A stretch of 64,000 bases of DNA from Planococcus sp. CPCC 101016 (GTDB taxonomy: Bacteria > Bacillota > Bacilli > Bacillales_A > Planococcaceae), in contig NZ_VOHB01000002.1 of the NCBI RefSeq assembly GCF_007859295.1, positions 1,923,624 through 1,987,623 on the forward strand, in the 5' to 3' direction. The notes under the pieces are model-generated. The model saw nothing but the letters and a program-made list of their open reading frames with translations. It was not told the DNA's origin and ran no database searches. Positions 26,241-35,536 of this stretch are shown here, piece after piece (the first letter of the stretch is position 1; the number at the start of each line of letters is the position of its first letter). The translations under genes and the position numbers were made by a program.

Positions 26241-27332
26241 TCAGGCTGTTGTAATTGCATTTACAGCTAAAATAGCATCTGCAATTTGCTCTGGTGTAAG
26301 TTCCGGATTCATATTATGCGATGTTTCTCCTGCTACAGTGGCTAACTCTCCAATTTTCAGTAAATCTTCATAGGCTGCATTTTCTAAATGGAGATCTTTC
26401 AGAGTTGTTGGCAGCTCAATTTCTTTGAAGAAGTCTGCATAACGTAAAATGTCCGATTCTGAGTATCCCTCTAGTACTAATTGAGTTAAAACACCATAGG
26501 CGACCTTTTGGCCATGTGTCAGCTTATGGATTTCTCCTTCAAGTGCAGTAAAGCCATTGTGGATAGCGTGTGCTGAAGCCAGTCCGCCATTCTCAAATCC
26601 TAACCCCGATAATAAGGTATTTGCTTCGATAATTGCTTCGACTTGTGGTGTAACCAATCCTTGTTTCGCAGCTCTGTACGCGGCAATCCCTTGATCGAAC
26701 AGCACTTCTTCAGCTTTTTCTGCAATAGCCTGTCCAGCAAGAGTTGCCTTCCCACCAGCCATAGTGTTCGAATTCCGTTTCAGTGAAGCTCTGGTTTCGA
26801 CAAATGTCGCCATCGCATCTCCCATGCCTGATGCTAAAAGAAATACCGGTGCATTGACAATTACTTTTGAATCAACTAAAACCAAATCCGGATTTTTAGT
26901 GTAGAATTTATAACCTTCAAATACACCATCATCAGAATAAATTACTGAAAGTGCGCTGGTAGGAGCATCCGTAGATGCCGTTGTAGGAGCAACTACTACA
27001 GCAATCCCAAGGGCATCCCCAACGGCTTTTGCAGTATCAATCGTTTTTCCTCCACCTAATCCGATTACAACATCAGCATTTTTGTCTTTCCCCACTTTAG
27101 TCAGACGATCAATTTCCGTATTGGAGGCTTCACCGGTAAACTCTTCATAAACATAAGAGGTATTCGAAGATTTAAAGCTCTCTTCAACTGTACTTCCAGT
27201 TATTCCCCAAACGGTGCTGTCGGATAAAATGAGCGGTATTTCCCCAATTTTAGAGACTTCTTCCCCAAGTTCACTTAGAATACCGGCCCCTTGGATGTAT
27301 TTTTTCGGTGAAATAAAAATTTTCTTTTGCAT
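26241..27332 (-). CDS. gldA: Glycerol dehydrogenase
   Basis: Zinc/iron-containing polyol dehydrogenase of 363 residues, oxidising glycerol to dihydroxyacetone with NAD+. NAD-binding GGGKTIDTAKAVGD (about 93-107), the TTASTDAPTSALSV segment, and the metal ligands in MGDAMATF (Asp), SAHAIHNGF (His) and THGQKVAYG (His) are all present. The start follows GGAAGGAG. No dihydroxyacetone kinase is adjacent, so the product must be handled by enzymes elsewhere. Glycerol-1-phosphate dehydrogenase (AraM) is a related alternative but fits less well. Confidence 0.9.
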   Translation of the reverse strand: MQKKIFISPKKYIQGAGILSELGEEVSKIGEIPLILSDSTVWGITGSTVEESFKSSNTSYVYEEFTGEASNTEIDRLTKVGKDKNADVVIGLGGGKTIDTAKAVGDALGIAVVVAPTTASTDAPTSALSVIYSDDGVFEGYKFYTKNPDLVLVDSKVIVNAPVFLLASGMGDAMATFVETRASLKRNSNTMAGGKATLAGQAIAEKAEEVLFDQGIAAYRAAKQGLVTPQVEAIIEANTLLSGLGFENGGLASAHAIHNGFTALEGEIHKLTHGQKVAYGVLTQLVLEGYSESDILRYADFFKEIELPTTLKDLHLENAAYEDLLKIGELATVAGETSHNMNPELTPEQIADAILAVNAITTA

Positions 27333-27767
27333 GATAAATTGCTCCTTCCTGGTGACAAAGTTGCTTCTACTTTAAATAACGACGTTTTATATTCTTTTCC
27401 TGTAATTTTTAAATACCAGGTATCTTCCAGCTAAACTTAACTCTTACCCTGACTTGTTGTCAATGAACCCGACTTTAGTTATTTAGAATGATACTTTCAT
27501 AAGATAAAAATAATCATGCCATTTTTGTATTTAGACTCTTAAAATCGGTGGAAAAGGATTCTTTAATTAAAAAATTTTAAATGGTGAATTTAAACTCTAA
27601 AGGTGTATGAGCAACTTGTCACACTCCGAGCAGTATCCAATACAAAAGGATATGGCATTGAGCAAAAAAATAGAAAGACTTATATCACATTGCCCACTTT
27701 CCGATTATCCAAGGATATATAAACTAACTAATCGCCACTAGAGTCCATTTGGAGAACAATCTCCTAC
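27333..27767. other. Intergenic, nothing recognised
   Basis: 435 bp upstream of gldA. A 29-codon plus-strand frame begins at an ATG near 27650 after AAAGGAT, but it has no other support. AT-rich. Confidence 0.4.
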
Positions 27768-28451
27768 TTACAAATGAAATAGATGAATAAACCCAAAGAC
27801 TACTATTGGGACCAACAAAGATGGAAGGAGATTTAATGTGTTGAATTTCTTGATTCCCAGAATACTTAAGCCCGATGCCATGATCAGCATGCCGCCAATA
27901 ATGGTAATTTCGTTTAGAAGATCCGGATTCAGAGAATTCCCTATCAAAGTAGCCAATACGTAAATAGACCCTTGCCAGACAAATAAAATAATTCCTGATA
28001 TGGCAATGCCGATTCCAAATGTGGATGCTAAAACGATAGAGGTGATGCCGTCTAACATGCCGTTTGCGAGGAGGTATGTATAGTCTCCATTCAAAGCGGC
28101 ATCGATAGGGCCTAAAATTGACAATGTTCCAATACAGAATAATAAGATAGCCGTCGCCAGTCCTTCGGCTAAATTACCTGAAGAGTACTTATTGATCAGA
28201 CTGTTAAATCTCGACTCCAATTCCAGTTTCTGCCCAATCACGCCTCCCGCAGCTAAACTCACGATAAACAGGACAGGATATTTGCTATTGGGCAAATGCT
28301 GAACGAGTGCATCAATGCCTAAACCGAGTGCTACGAGTCCCATAGCTTGCATAAGAATTTGGTGGTACTCTTCCTTCAACCCCTTTTTTAACATACTTCC
28401 GATCAGACAGCCTGCCAGAATCATTCCTGCATTAAACACTGTTCCAAACAT
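27768..28451 (-). CDS. DUF554 membrane protein (YdfK-like)
   Basis: About 227 residues with seven hydrophobic helices and the DUF554 opening FGTVFNAGMILAGCLIGSMLKKGL, then GLVALGLGIDAL, CIGTLSILGPIDAALNGDY and IIGGMLIMASGLSILGIKKF. The family is widespread in Firmicutes (YdfK, YqgA) and is probably a transporter, function unknown. ATG 28451 has AAAGGAG at the right distance, better than the GTG six bases upstream. Confidence 0.85.
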   Translation of the reverse strand: MFGTVFNAGMILAGCLIGSMLKKGLKEEYHQILMQAMGLVALGLGIDALVQHLPNSKYPVLFIVSLAAGGVIGQKLELESRFNSLINKYSSGNLAEGLATAILLFCIGTLSILGPIDAALNGDYTYLLANGMLDGITSIVLASTFGIGIAISGIILFVWQGSIYVLATLIGNSLNPDLLNEITIIGGMLIMASGLSILGIKKFNTLNLLPSLLVPIVVFGFIHLFHL

Positions 28452-28492
28452 AATCACGACTCCTTTAAGTTAGCTTTCTTACTAAAAATATA

Positions 28493-28515
28493 GACCCTCC
28501 TGCTAGAGGAGGGTC
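28493..28515 (-). terminator. GC-rich hairpin upstream of the DUF554 gene
   Basis: Arms GACCCTCC and GGAGGGTC, followed by an AT-rich stretch ending in five T on the minus strand. It lies about 40 bp before the DUF554 start, so it could be a leftover terminator or an attenuator of that gene. Confidence 0.5.
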
Positions 28516-28660
28516 AACCTTTTATTGGTATCTGGATTTCTGTCAGGTAGTCTCCTTAAAAGCAAAAATTACAAAACGATAGCCTCTAACAAGAAGTTAT
28601 ATAAATCATATAGACATCACTGAACAACATATCAGTATAAATAAAAAGCGGAAGAAAATA

Positions 28661-28702
28661 AAAAAAAGGAGCAGAAGAACTTTCTTCCCACTCCTGTTTT
28701 TA
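28661..28702 (-). terminator. Terminator of the Bcr/CflA-type exporter gene
   Basis: Interrupted stem: AGGAG and GAAGAA pairing with TCTTC and CTCCT, flanked by A and T runs. Confidence 0.6.
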
Positions 28703-28736
28703 TACAGTAGATCATATTCTAATATTTACTTGAATA

Positions 28737-29954
28737 TTAGTTCTTATTCATAGCAACTTTCTGCTTGTGTCCGGTTAGTCCAAAAAAGGCCAGCATGCCA
28801 AGAACCGACGTGCCGAACAGAATGGCACCCATCGGCACAGCCGACGTTTCATTGATGCCGACAAGCGGCGAAACAAGAGCTCCGATAACCAAGGGCAGCA
28901 TGCCGACAACTGCACTGGCACTGCCTGCCCGGTGTTTCTGTCCTCTCATCGCCAAAGTGAACGAACTGGTGAAAATCATTCCGATGGCTGTCATGTAGAT
29001 GAAAATTGAAATAACCAGTGAAGCAAGCGGGCCTTCAATGATCGTCATGATCAACAAAATAAATGTCGCGCTGACCGCAACAATGACTGCCACTTGTAGC
29101 AGACGGTGTTCGGAAACGATGCCGCCGAACTTGCCGATGATAAAACTTCCGATAATCATCGCAATTCCGTTGATGCCGAACAGCACACTGAAGGTTTGAG
29201 GCGAAACACCGTAAATCTCCTGGTAAACAAACGGCGTACCCGCGACATAAGCAAAACTGCCGCCGTGGACCAAGCCCACAACTAGGGCGTAACCGATGAA
29301 GGGACGCGCCTTAAACAGGCTCCCCATCGTCCGAATGGAGTGTCCGATTGAACTTGGCATGCGGTCTTCCGGCGGCAATGTTTCCGGCAGACGGAAGAAA
29401 ACGACAATCACCATGATAACGCCAAGCAAGCCGAGGAAGTAAAAGATCGTTTCCCACCCCGCGAACGGCAAAGCCAGAATACCGCCGCCCGCAATCGGCG
29501 CGGCCATCGGGGCAACGGCATTGATGACCATGAGCAGCGCAAAGAACTTCGTCATTTCACGGCCGGTGAAGATATCACTGACCACGGCACGGGAAAGAAC
29601 CACGCCGCCCGATGCGGTGAAACCTTGAATAAAGCGGGCAGCAATCAACATTTCGATATTTGGTGCCACCGCGCAAAGAACGGACGACAGCGCAAACAGG
29701 ATGACCGAAATGATCAAGGGTTTGCGCCTGCCGACCGCGTCACTGAACGGACCAACGACGATTTGTCCGGCTGCAAGTCCAATTAGGCAGGCTGTTAAGC
29801 TGAGCTGGACAAGCGAGACGTGTGCGTCCAATTCGTCTGCGATCGCCGGAAAAGCCGGCAAATACATATCGATGTTCAGCGGCGCGAGAATACCGAGCAT
29901 GCTGAGGATCAAAGCCAGGCCGAGCCGTTTTTTTCCTGTGGGGTTTTGCAACAT
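28737..29954 (-). CDS. MFS exporter, Bcr/CflA type
   Basis: About 405 residues, 12 membrane helices. Family marks: NIDMYLPAFPAIADEL in helix 1, GPFSDAVGRRKPLI (motif A), ARFIQGFTASGGVVLSRAVVSD and an RLPETLP loop. Such proteins export drugs such as bicyclomycin and chloramphenicol, or small metabolites. The ATG at 29954 follows GAAAGGTG; the frame is open for another 32 codons upstream but that extension does not resemble the family. Next to it lies the EthD/strictosidine-synthase-like fusion gene on the same strand, 34 bp beyond the open frame. Confidence 0.85.
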   Translation of the reverse strand: MLQNPTGKKRLGLALILSMLGILAPLNIDMYLPAFPAIADELDAHVSLVQLSLTACLIGLAAGQIVVGPFSDAVGRRKPLIISVILFALSSVLCAVAPNIEMLIAARFIQGFTASGGVVLSRAVVSDIFTGREMTKFFALLMVINAVAPMAAPIAGGGILALPFAGWETIFYFLGLLGVIMVIVVFFRLPETLPPEDRMPSSIGHSIRTMGSLFKARPFIGYALVVGLVHGGSFAYVAGTPFVYQEIYGVSPQTFSVLFGINGIAMIIGSFIIGKFGGIVSEHRLLQVAVIVAVSATFILLIMTIIEGPLASLVISIFIYMTAIGMIFTSSFTLAMRGQKHRAGSASAVVGMLPLVIGALVSPLVGINETSAVPMGAILFGTSVLGMLAFFGLTGHKQKVAMNKN

Positions 29955-30083
29955 ATTAAGATAACACCTTTCATTTCTAGATAAATCCTTATTAACTATA
30001 CAATATTCCGGTGAAAGGTGTAACTCTCTATGGAAATCAATCAGGCTCAAAGCAGCTTTTTTTCACCTTTTTTCATTAGCACC

Positions 30084-31853
30084 TCAGCTTCTGGCTGAAT
30101 TATTCCTATTTTTGTCAGGCATTAATTCCACCGCCAGCAGCGCCTGTTCTTCGATGCTCGCAAAATACAGCATGCCGCGGGACTCCACCACTCCCGTCAC
30201 AGCGTGATAGTCAATCGTTGAACTCTGCAGATCGAGGAGACAGTTCCCCTGTTCGTCGAAAAGCATGGCCCACGCCGTTTTAGCGGGTTTTGGCTGCAGG
30301 CGTTCTGGTACCCGCCACAGCAGCTTCCGCAAAAACACAGGCGCCGTGCCCAGTCGGTCAAGTAACGGATTGCGGTTCGTCATCATGGCCACCCAGAACT
30401 TGCTGTCTTTCAAACGGGAAATGTTGTCCGGAAACCCAGGCAAATTAGCGGCTAGGATTTCCCTCTTTCCGGCTTGGGGTCCTCGTATCCATAACCGGTT
30501 GAGCCGGTAGCCGTCTGTTTCCGCAAAAATCACGGCCTGTTCGCCACTTGAAAGCGTAAGCCCGTTGGCAAAATGCAAGTCTTCCAAAACCACTTCGATT
30601 CGGCCATCCGGATCTCTCCTGAATAGCCGACCTGATGGCCTGTGTTCCATCAACGCGCCTGTGTATTGCTCAAAATCGTAGCGGTTACTGGATTCCGTAA
30701 ACCAAATCGTTCCATCACTCTCAGTTGCCGCATTGGAACAAAAACGGAGTGGGACCCCTTCCACATACTGGACCAGTGTTTCAATCACACCCGTTTTCGT
30801 GTTTAGCCGAAGCAGTCCTTTGTGCGCGTCGCATACCAACAGACGCCCATCTGGCAGCACTTCAAGGCCTAACGGACGCCCCCCTGTATCGCCGATAGTT
30901 TCTTCTAGATGCTGCTCCGGATCGATGCGCAAAATGCGTCCATCTTCCACACCGCATATCAACCGGCCCTGGTCATCTACGACAACATCTTCAGGCCCGT
31001 AGCCGCTGAGTGGAATACGCCATGCCCGCGGGAAAGGTGTTCGACCGGATTTGCGTGTGGCACGACGTGGAGCCGGCGGCAATCTCCGGCGCACAGGCGT
31101 GAGAGTAGGCTTCGGTTGGGGTTTGGTTTGCGGAAGCGTTGGTCTCCCAGCTTTCGTGAATACATAGGATACCTCGACGGGATAAGCATGAATCGCTGCG
31201 CACTGCTTTTCCTGCCCCCTTAGCGTTCCCAGGAAACTGGGTGATTCTAGCGCCTCCAGAAACGTCGAGGCATCAGCCGCACCAAGAACGAGCATCGCGT
31301 TGTAGTCCCAAAGGTCCGTATTCCGTTTTTTTTGAGACACATCGAACAGCTGATAACGGACTTCTGAAAAACCTGACACTTCTGCAATTGCAGGTGCCAG
31401 GTTATTTTGGATGAATGATTGGAAATCATCCAACCGAACGGATGGTTTCCGTCGGATCAGCACGATTTCACGGTAAGTTGTTTGTGGATGACGGGTGCAG
31501 TGCCGCAGCGTACGACAGCTTTCCACGTTGGACTGATAAAGCACCCTATCGGCAAATACAGTTTCTCCATAGATGCCCGTCAGTTTCCGGTGCCGATTGG
31601 CTGTAGCTGGTTTCAATACATACTCTTCCATGCCATCAATTCGGGATAGCGGTTGTACCACTGTATCTACTCTGAAAATCGTTGGCCAATGTCCAGGCTG
31701 ATTCGTAATGAAATGGTGCTGTCGATATTCAAGCACTCCATTAATCCGGGCTGCTTTTTGTGCATAAGGACCACGCCAGAAATCAATTTTCTGTGTATGC
31801 GGAACATCTCCGCGCAAATCAATCAATGCAGAAATCACTTTTTTGCTTCGCAT
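30084..31853 (-). CDS. EthD-like plus strictosidine-synthase/SMP-30-like fusion protein
   Basis: 589 residues in two parts. The first 235 contain two ferredoxin-like (dimeric alpha-beta barrel, EthD-type) units: IDLRGDVPHTQKIDFWRGPY near the start and REIVLIRRKPSVRLDDFQSF at about 128. A proline/arginine-rich linker follows (about 240-275, KPQPKPTLTPVRRRLPPAP). The C-terminal 310 residues are a six-bladed propeller of strictosidine-synthase/gluconolactonase type: PEDVVVDDQGRLICG, GGRPLGLEVLPDGRLLVCDA, GTIWFTESSNRYDF, LHFANGLTLSSGEQAVIFAE and LPGFPDNISR. The propeller probably hydrolyses an ester or lactone; the N-terminal part may bind or form a cofactor-free oxygenase site. No signal peptide. 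The fusion is unusual. Confidence 0.75.
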   Translation of the reverse strand: MRSKKVISALIDLRGDVPHTQKIDFWRGPYAQKAARINGVLEYRQHHFITNQPGHWPTIFRVDTVVQPLSRIDGMEEYVLKPATANRHRKLTGIYGETVFADRVLYQSNVESCRTLRHCTRHPQTTYREIVLIRRKPSVRLDDFQSFIQNNLAPAIAEVSGFSEVRYQLFDVSQKKRNTDLWDYNAMLVLGAADASTFLEALESPSFLGTLRGQEKQCAAIHAYPVEVSYVFTKAGRPTLPQTKPQPKPTLTPVRRRLPPAPRRATRKSGRTPFPRAWRIPLSGYGPEDVVVDDQGRLICGVEDGRILRIDPEQHLEETIGDTGGRPLGLEVLPDGRLLVCDAHKGLLRLNTKTGVIETLVQYVEGVPLRFCSNAATESDGTIWFTESSNRYDFEQYTGALMEHRPSGRLFRRDPDGRIEVVLEDLHFANGLTLSSGEQAVIFAETDGYRLNRLWIRGPQAGKREILAANLPGFPDNISRLKDSKFWVAMMTNRNPLLDRLGTAPVFLRKLLWRVPERLQPKPAKTAWAMLFDEQGNCLLDLQSSTIDYHAVTGVVESRGMLYFASIEEQALLAVELMPDKNRNNSARS

Positions 31854-31934
31854 CGCCGGTCACTTCCATTTCTGATAATGGGTTATTCTAATATAAAACG
31901 CCAGAGTCCTCAGTTTTTTTAGAACATCCAAGCT

Positions 31935-32486
31935 TTAATTTTGTTGAATAATTTTATACCAGATTTCAACTTGCTGCTGTGTTTCCACTGTTTTGTACTT
32001 TTCCAACTGAATTTCAAGTTCTTCCAAGTGTTCGAATAAGCGCAGGCCCTTTCCCAGTAAAAGCGGTGCAAAAGCGATTTGCAACTCATCGGCCAGTCCA
32101 GCGCGCAGCAACTGCTGGCTGATATTTGCTCCCAGCACCAATACATCTTTGCCGTTTGCTGCAGCTTTTGCTTGAAGAATGGCTGATTCAAGTCCTTCCG
32201 TCACAAAAGTGAACGACAGCTTGTCGTTTTCCTTCGGGTGTTTTATGGGAGGATGATGGGTCAATACGAACAACGGCACCTGGAACTCATAATGATCGGC
32301 ATAATCATCCGGATCACCGGCCATATCAAAAGTATTGCGTCCCAAAACAACAGCTCCCGTATTTTCAGCCGCTGCCAGCACCTCTTCATGGGGTTCATAA
32401 CTCTCATACAGTTTTTCAATTTTGCCATACTTATCCTGAACAAACCCATCAAGTGAAACGATCATGCCGAAATACACTTTAGCCAT
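31935..32486 (-). CDS. Dihydrofolate reductase-like (RibD C-terminal) protein
   Basis: 183 residues of the RibD_C / YwjB group: AKVYFGMIVSLDGFVQD at the start, VVLGRNTFDMAGDP, VTEGLESAILQAKAAANGKD, VLVLGANISQQLLRAGLADELQI and PLLLGKGLRLFE. These proteins bind NADPH in a DHFR fold; the true substrate of the stand-alone forms is unknown. ATG follows AGGAGGGA. No flavin biosynthesis gene lies nearby. Confidence 0.85.
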   Translation of the reverse strand: MAKVYFGMIVSLDGFVQDKYGKIEKLYESYEPHEEVLAAAENTGAVVLGRNTFDMAGDPDDYADHYEFQVPLFVLTHHPPIKHPKENDKLSFTFVTEGLESAILQAKAAANGKDVLVLGANISQQLLRAGLADELQIAFAPLLLGKGLRLFEHLEELEIQLEKYKTVETQQQVEIWYKIIQQN

Positions 32487-32870
32487 ATCAATCCCTCCTA
32501 ATTTTCTAGTGGCTAAACGTCTAAGTGGTACCTAAGTCTGTTTACTCTTCGGAAACACCAAAATAATTGCTCAATGGATCTAGTGATTTGGGATAGTTTG
32601 TTCTTCTATTCGTTGTAAAGCCGCTTTTCCCCTTTTAATTTTTATCTATGTGATGAATTGTTTGTACTGAACTTACCTGCTTTTCATTTTCTTGTGGACG
32701 TTTTTGTTTTTTTAAAATAATCCTTAAGTAGTTTAATACATTTATTATGAAAACCAGTTTTATTCATAATTTAATTTTTTACAATGTGGAAAAAAACACG
32801 CTAACTGCAAAAGCTCTATACGTAAAAAGAACTTTTGACGAATTAGAGTGTTTCCGTAAGGCTATTTCGC
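32487..32870. other. Intergenic, nothing recognised
   Basis: 384 bp between two minus-strand genes; AT-rich, several short frames, none with a ribosome binding site. Confidence 0.4.
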
Positions 32871-33335
32871 TTAATTTATATCGCCCAAATATACCTTGTT
32901 TCTTTTGCTATTCTTATACTCCTCTACGTACTTCCGTATCCCTTTTGGGTAAATGCGGTAGTCCAATAAATTAGCAATAGGCAGCCATTCTACTCCTATT
33001 TGATGGGAATCAGGATTCGTTGGCAGTTGAGTATTGGTTTGCGGAGGTTTTATTTGACAGACAAAATAGTATTCTATTTGATGAACATGACCATCAAAAT
33101 CAGCATGTTCATGATTTTTTCCAATGTACTCACGGACATGAAGAAGCTCGTTTACTTCTACCCTTTGACCAAGTTCCTCTATGCATTCCCTTCTTACTGT
33201 TTCTGATAAGACTTCACCGTGTTCTTGACCACCGCCTGGAAAAAGATAAAAGTACCCTTCCTTATCTTCATTTTTGGTCAATAAAACTTTCGCATCTTCA
33301 ATGATGATCGCTTTCGCTGAATTTCGAATCAACAT
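32871..33335 (-). CDS. NUDIX hydrolase
   Basis: About 154 residues. Nudix box: PGGGQEHGEVLSETVRRECI with EELG following, giving the RECIEELG metal core. The preceding ARAIIIED-like strand (AKAIIIEDAKVLLTKNED) and the histidine-rich HEHADFDGHVHQIEYYFVC strand suggest a MutT/ADP-ribose-type member; the exact substrate is not known. ATG 33335 has GAAAGGAG eight bases upstream and is preferred over the start at 33353. Confidence 0.82.
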   Translation of the reverse strand: MLIRNSAKAIIIEDAKVLLTKNEDKEGYFYLFPGGGQEHGEVLSETVRRECIEELGQRVEVNELLHVREYIGKNHEHADFDGHVHQIEYYFVCQIKPPQTNTQLPTNPDSHQIGVEWLPIANLLDYRIYPKGIRKYVEEYKNSKRNKVYLGDIN

Positions 33336-33409
33336 CCCTTTTACTCCTTTCAATAATTTTTTAAAAATCTATTACCGTTTTTTCAGGAATATCTTCTCGC
33401 CAGAACAGT

Positions 33410-33559
33410 TTAGCGTCTGTTTTCCAACACTTTTATTAAATCATCTATTCGCAAGGCAATATAAATCAATGCCATTGCTGCAATCGCTTGCCACACAACA
33501 CCGAAGAAAACCCCCATAATCGCACCAAAACCAATATATATAGCTAATTGCTTATCCAT
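33410..33559 (-). CDS. 49-residue membrane protein
   Basis: Short gene: MDKQLAIYIGFGAIMGVFFG, then VVWQAIAAMALIYIALRIDD and LIKVLENRR. One long or two short hydrophobic helices and a charged end. ATG at 33559 has GAGGGAGAAT upstream with normal spacing, the main reason to accept it. It lies between the NUDIX and DUF3885 genes on the same strand. Function unknown. Confidence 0.6.
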   Translation of the reverse strand: MDKQLAIYIGFGAIMGVFFGVVWQAIAAMALIYIALRIDDLIKVLENRR

Positions 33560-33655
33560 TTTATAATTCTCCCTCTACTTCAAAGTAATAGATTATTCTA
33601 TTGAATAACCTTTCGTTCTTTTAGGAATGCCTACATCATGCTCTAACTTGCCTAT

Positions 33656-34300
33656 TCATTTAAACAACAAATCAATTTCTTCTCTGTCATAGTCCAAAAT
33701 CCAACTATTAAAATCTTCATGCAGGAAGCGAAGTTTTTCTTTATCAGCTGCCAAAATATCGCAACCCCGATCATCGTATAAATGAAAAATCATGTTTCGC
33801 GACAGATTAATGAAATAAACATTTGAACCAACTTGGGGATTGCTTTTTAAAATCCTTGAAGAATGCCCAAAATCCTCATAACAAATGGCTTGCAGCAATT
33901 GCGGATAGCGAATATCCCCCTTCTGACACGGTAACCAATAGCGATATGTTTTTGACTCTTCTTCCAAGTCATCAAACTCTTGAAGCTGCAGCCGATTTAA
34001 GACTGTTCTATGCTTCACATATTTGCGGTAAACGTTTAGCGGCTTTTTGTGAAGAAAGTTATTCTGAGTCTTTGTAAGAATGTCTGTCATCAAAAGAAGT
34101 TCATCTTCAGTCCTAAAGACGGCATCAAATAATGCCCCTGCGCGGGAAAAAGTCTGTCGCATAACTGTAGGATCATCAAAAGGAATTTGAGGGTCTGAAA
34201 TTTCAAATCGCATACTATTTTGCCAAATGTAAAATAAAGCCGGTTCAAGCGCAAGTCCGTTAAAATGTTTGATTAAATATTGCTCTGGATTGACAATCAT
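33656..34300 (-). CDS. DUF3885 domain protein
   Basis: About 214 residues. Typical DUF3885 features: FYIWQNSMRFEISDP, FSRAGALFDAVFRTEDELLLM in the first half, RYWLPCQKGDIRYPQLLQAI, and NVYFINLSRNMIFHLYDDRGCDIL at the C-terminal side. Soluble, no catalytic residues known for the family; often encoded with toxin-immunity or phage-defence-like genes, but there is no such neighbour here. The ATG at 34300 follows GAGGAAT, better than the start 42 bp upstream. Divergent from the DUF1835 gene. Confidence 0.8.
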   Translation of the reverse strand: MIVNPEQYLIKHFNGLALEPALFYIWQNSMRFEISDPQIPFDDPTVMRQTFSRAGALFDAVFRTEDELLLMTDILTKTQNNFLHKKPLNVYRKYVKHRTVLNRLQLQEFDDLEEESKTYRYWLPCQKGDIRYPQLLQAICYEDFGHSSRILKSNPQVGSNVYFINLSRNMIFHLYDDRGCDILAADKEKLRFLHEDFNSWILDYDREEIDLLFK

Positions 34301-34475
34301 CTTATTCCTCGATTCTTTTAGCGGTAGTTGATCATATCTCAACTTTTTTACCTGTCTTCTTATTCTCGTCTACTAGTTTCTTAAATTTGAAAGTTGCATT
34401 TGTTTCAATTATTTAAGTTGTGATACGATAAACCCAAATATTGGATGAATTACAATTTATAGAAGGAGTGTTTAC

Positions 34476-35291
34476 ATGATTCATGTAGTTACTGGAGATT
34501 CAGCTACAGCTGCCTTGAAAAAAGCTTTACAGCATCGAAATGACCAAATTATTGGCTTGCCAATTGATTTTTCTACAGGCCCTATTAACTGTATACAGGA
34601 AGAAAAGGGCATAGAACTTCGTAATCGATGGATAACTTCCTCTTTTAATTCATTGAAAAAACAGTCTAAAAACCAGCAATCTATTTACGAACGGTCATTA
34701 AAAGATTTGTTGGATATTGAGAACGGTCAGGAAGCCACCCTTTGGACGTGTGAAAATGCCTCCGAACAAACCGGGCTTCGTATTGCCTGCTTTCTGCTTG
34801 CAGGTAAACAACTTAAAATGAATATTGTAAATACACAACAAGCCGTCGCTGTTTCCACAAAGGATATTGACATGCACATTTCTATTCGGCACACGGGTGA
34901 ATGCAACGCCAACCAATTGTTGCACTTCTATAAATATTCGTCGTCTTTGCTTACAGAAGAAAAGAGAACCGCTTTTGAACAGGATGCAGAAAAATTACTT
35001 TTAAGTACCAGCATTGTCCGCTCCTGGTGCGACAGCAAAATTTTAGATGAACCAGAAACAAGAGATGATGTATTTATCATGGAAAGAATCCGAAACAACC
35101 ACAGAGACTGTCCTAAGTCTGAATACATTGACGCCATCCGTATAATTGGTGAGGTGCTGAGCCTGTCGGAGCAACCACTTTCGGACTCCTGGATTGACTA
35201 CCGGATCCGCTTCCTTATTCAAAACGGCCAATTGGCTTATAAAGGAAACCTTCAATCCATGCAAACTTATAAAATAAAAAAATTTCATTAG
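34476..35291 (+). CDS. DUF1835 / DUF3658 protein
   Basis: 271 residues. The start MIHVVTGDSATAALKKAL followed by IIGLPIDFSTGPI is the DUF1835 signature (a Rossmann-like N-terminal domain). The C-terminal half, with IDAIRIIGEVLSL and WIDYRIRFLIQNGQLAYKG, matches the DUF3658 helical domain. Function unknown; the pair of domains occurs widely in Bacillales. ATG follows AAGGAG. Confidence 0.85.
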   Translation: MIHVVTGDSATAALKKALQHRNDQIIGLPIDFSTGPINCIQEEKGIELRNRWITSSFNSLKKQSKNQQSIYERSLKDLLDIENGQEATLWTCENASEQTGLRIACFLLAGKQLKMNIVNTQQAVAVSTKDIDMHISIRHTGECNANQLLHFYKYSSSLLTEEKRTAFEQDAEKLLLSTSIVRSWCDSKILDEPETRDDVFIMERIRNNHRDCPKSEYIDAIRIIGEVLSLSEQPLSDSWIDYRIRFLIQNGQLAYKGNLQSMQTYKIKKFH

Positions 35292-35424
35292 CGAATCTGA
35301 ATGTCTATTTTACAGATTAAAAAAATTCTTTCTCTCACTATATCCATTATTTTGTTTGTGCGCCATTTAATTTCCATTTAAAAGGAGTATAATGGGAATA
35401 ATCAATCATATCGATGATTCTCAG

Positions 35425-35528
35425 TCCCCCGAGACTCATTCCAAGAAAGGAACATCCAACATGATTTGCTGTCCAATCTAACTAGCCTCCTTTTTTATAA
35501 ATCATTTACGATTTAGAATCTTGGGGGA
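35425..35528 (+). promoter_or_regulatory. Leader with possible translational attenuator
   Basis: TCCCCCGAG (35425-35433) is complementary, with one G-U pair, to CTTGGGGGA (35520-35528), which contains the Shine-Dalgarno of the MFS gene. Between them lies a seven-codon frame ATG..TAA (MICCPI) with its own AAAGG. A TATAAT box is at 35390-35395. This layout fits drug-induced ribosome stalling in a leader peptide releasing the MFS start site. Confidence 0.5.
35461..35481 (+). CDS. Putative leader peptide MICCPI
   Basis: Six residues followed by TAA, preceded by GAAAGGAAC at normal distance. Too short to prove from sequence alone; proposed because of the surrounding complementary segments and the efflux gene that follows. 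Confidence 0.4.
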   Translation: MICCPI

Positions 35529-35536
35529 TAGTATAT

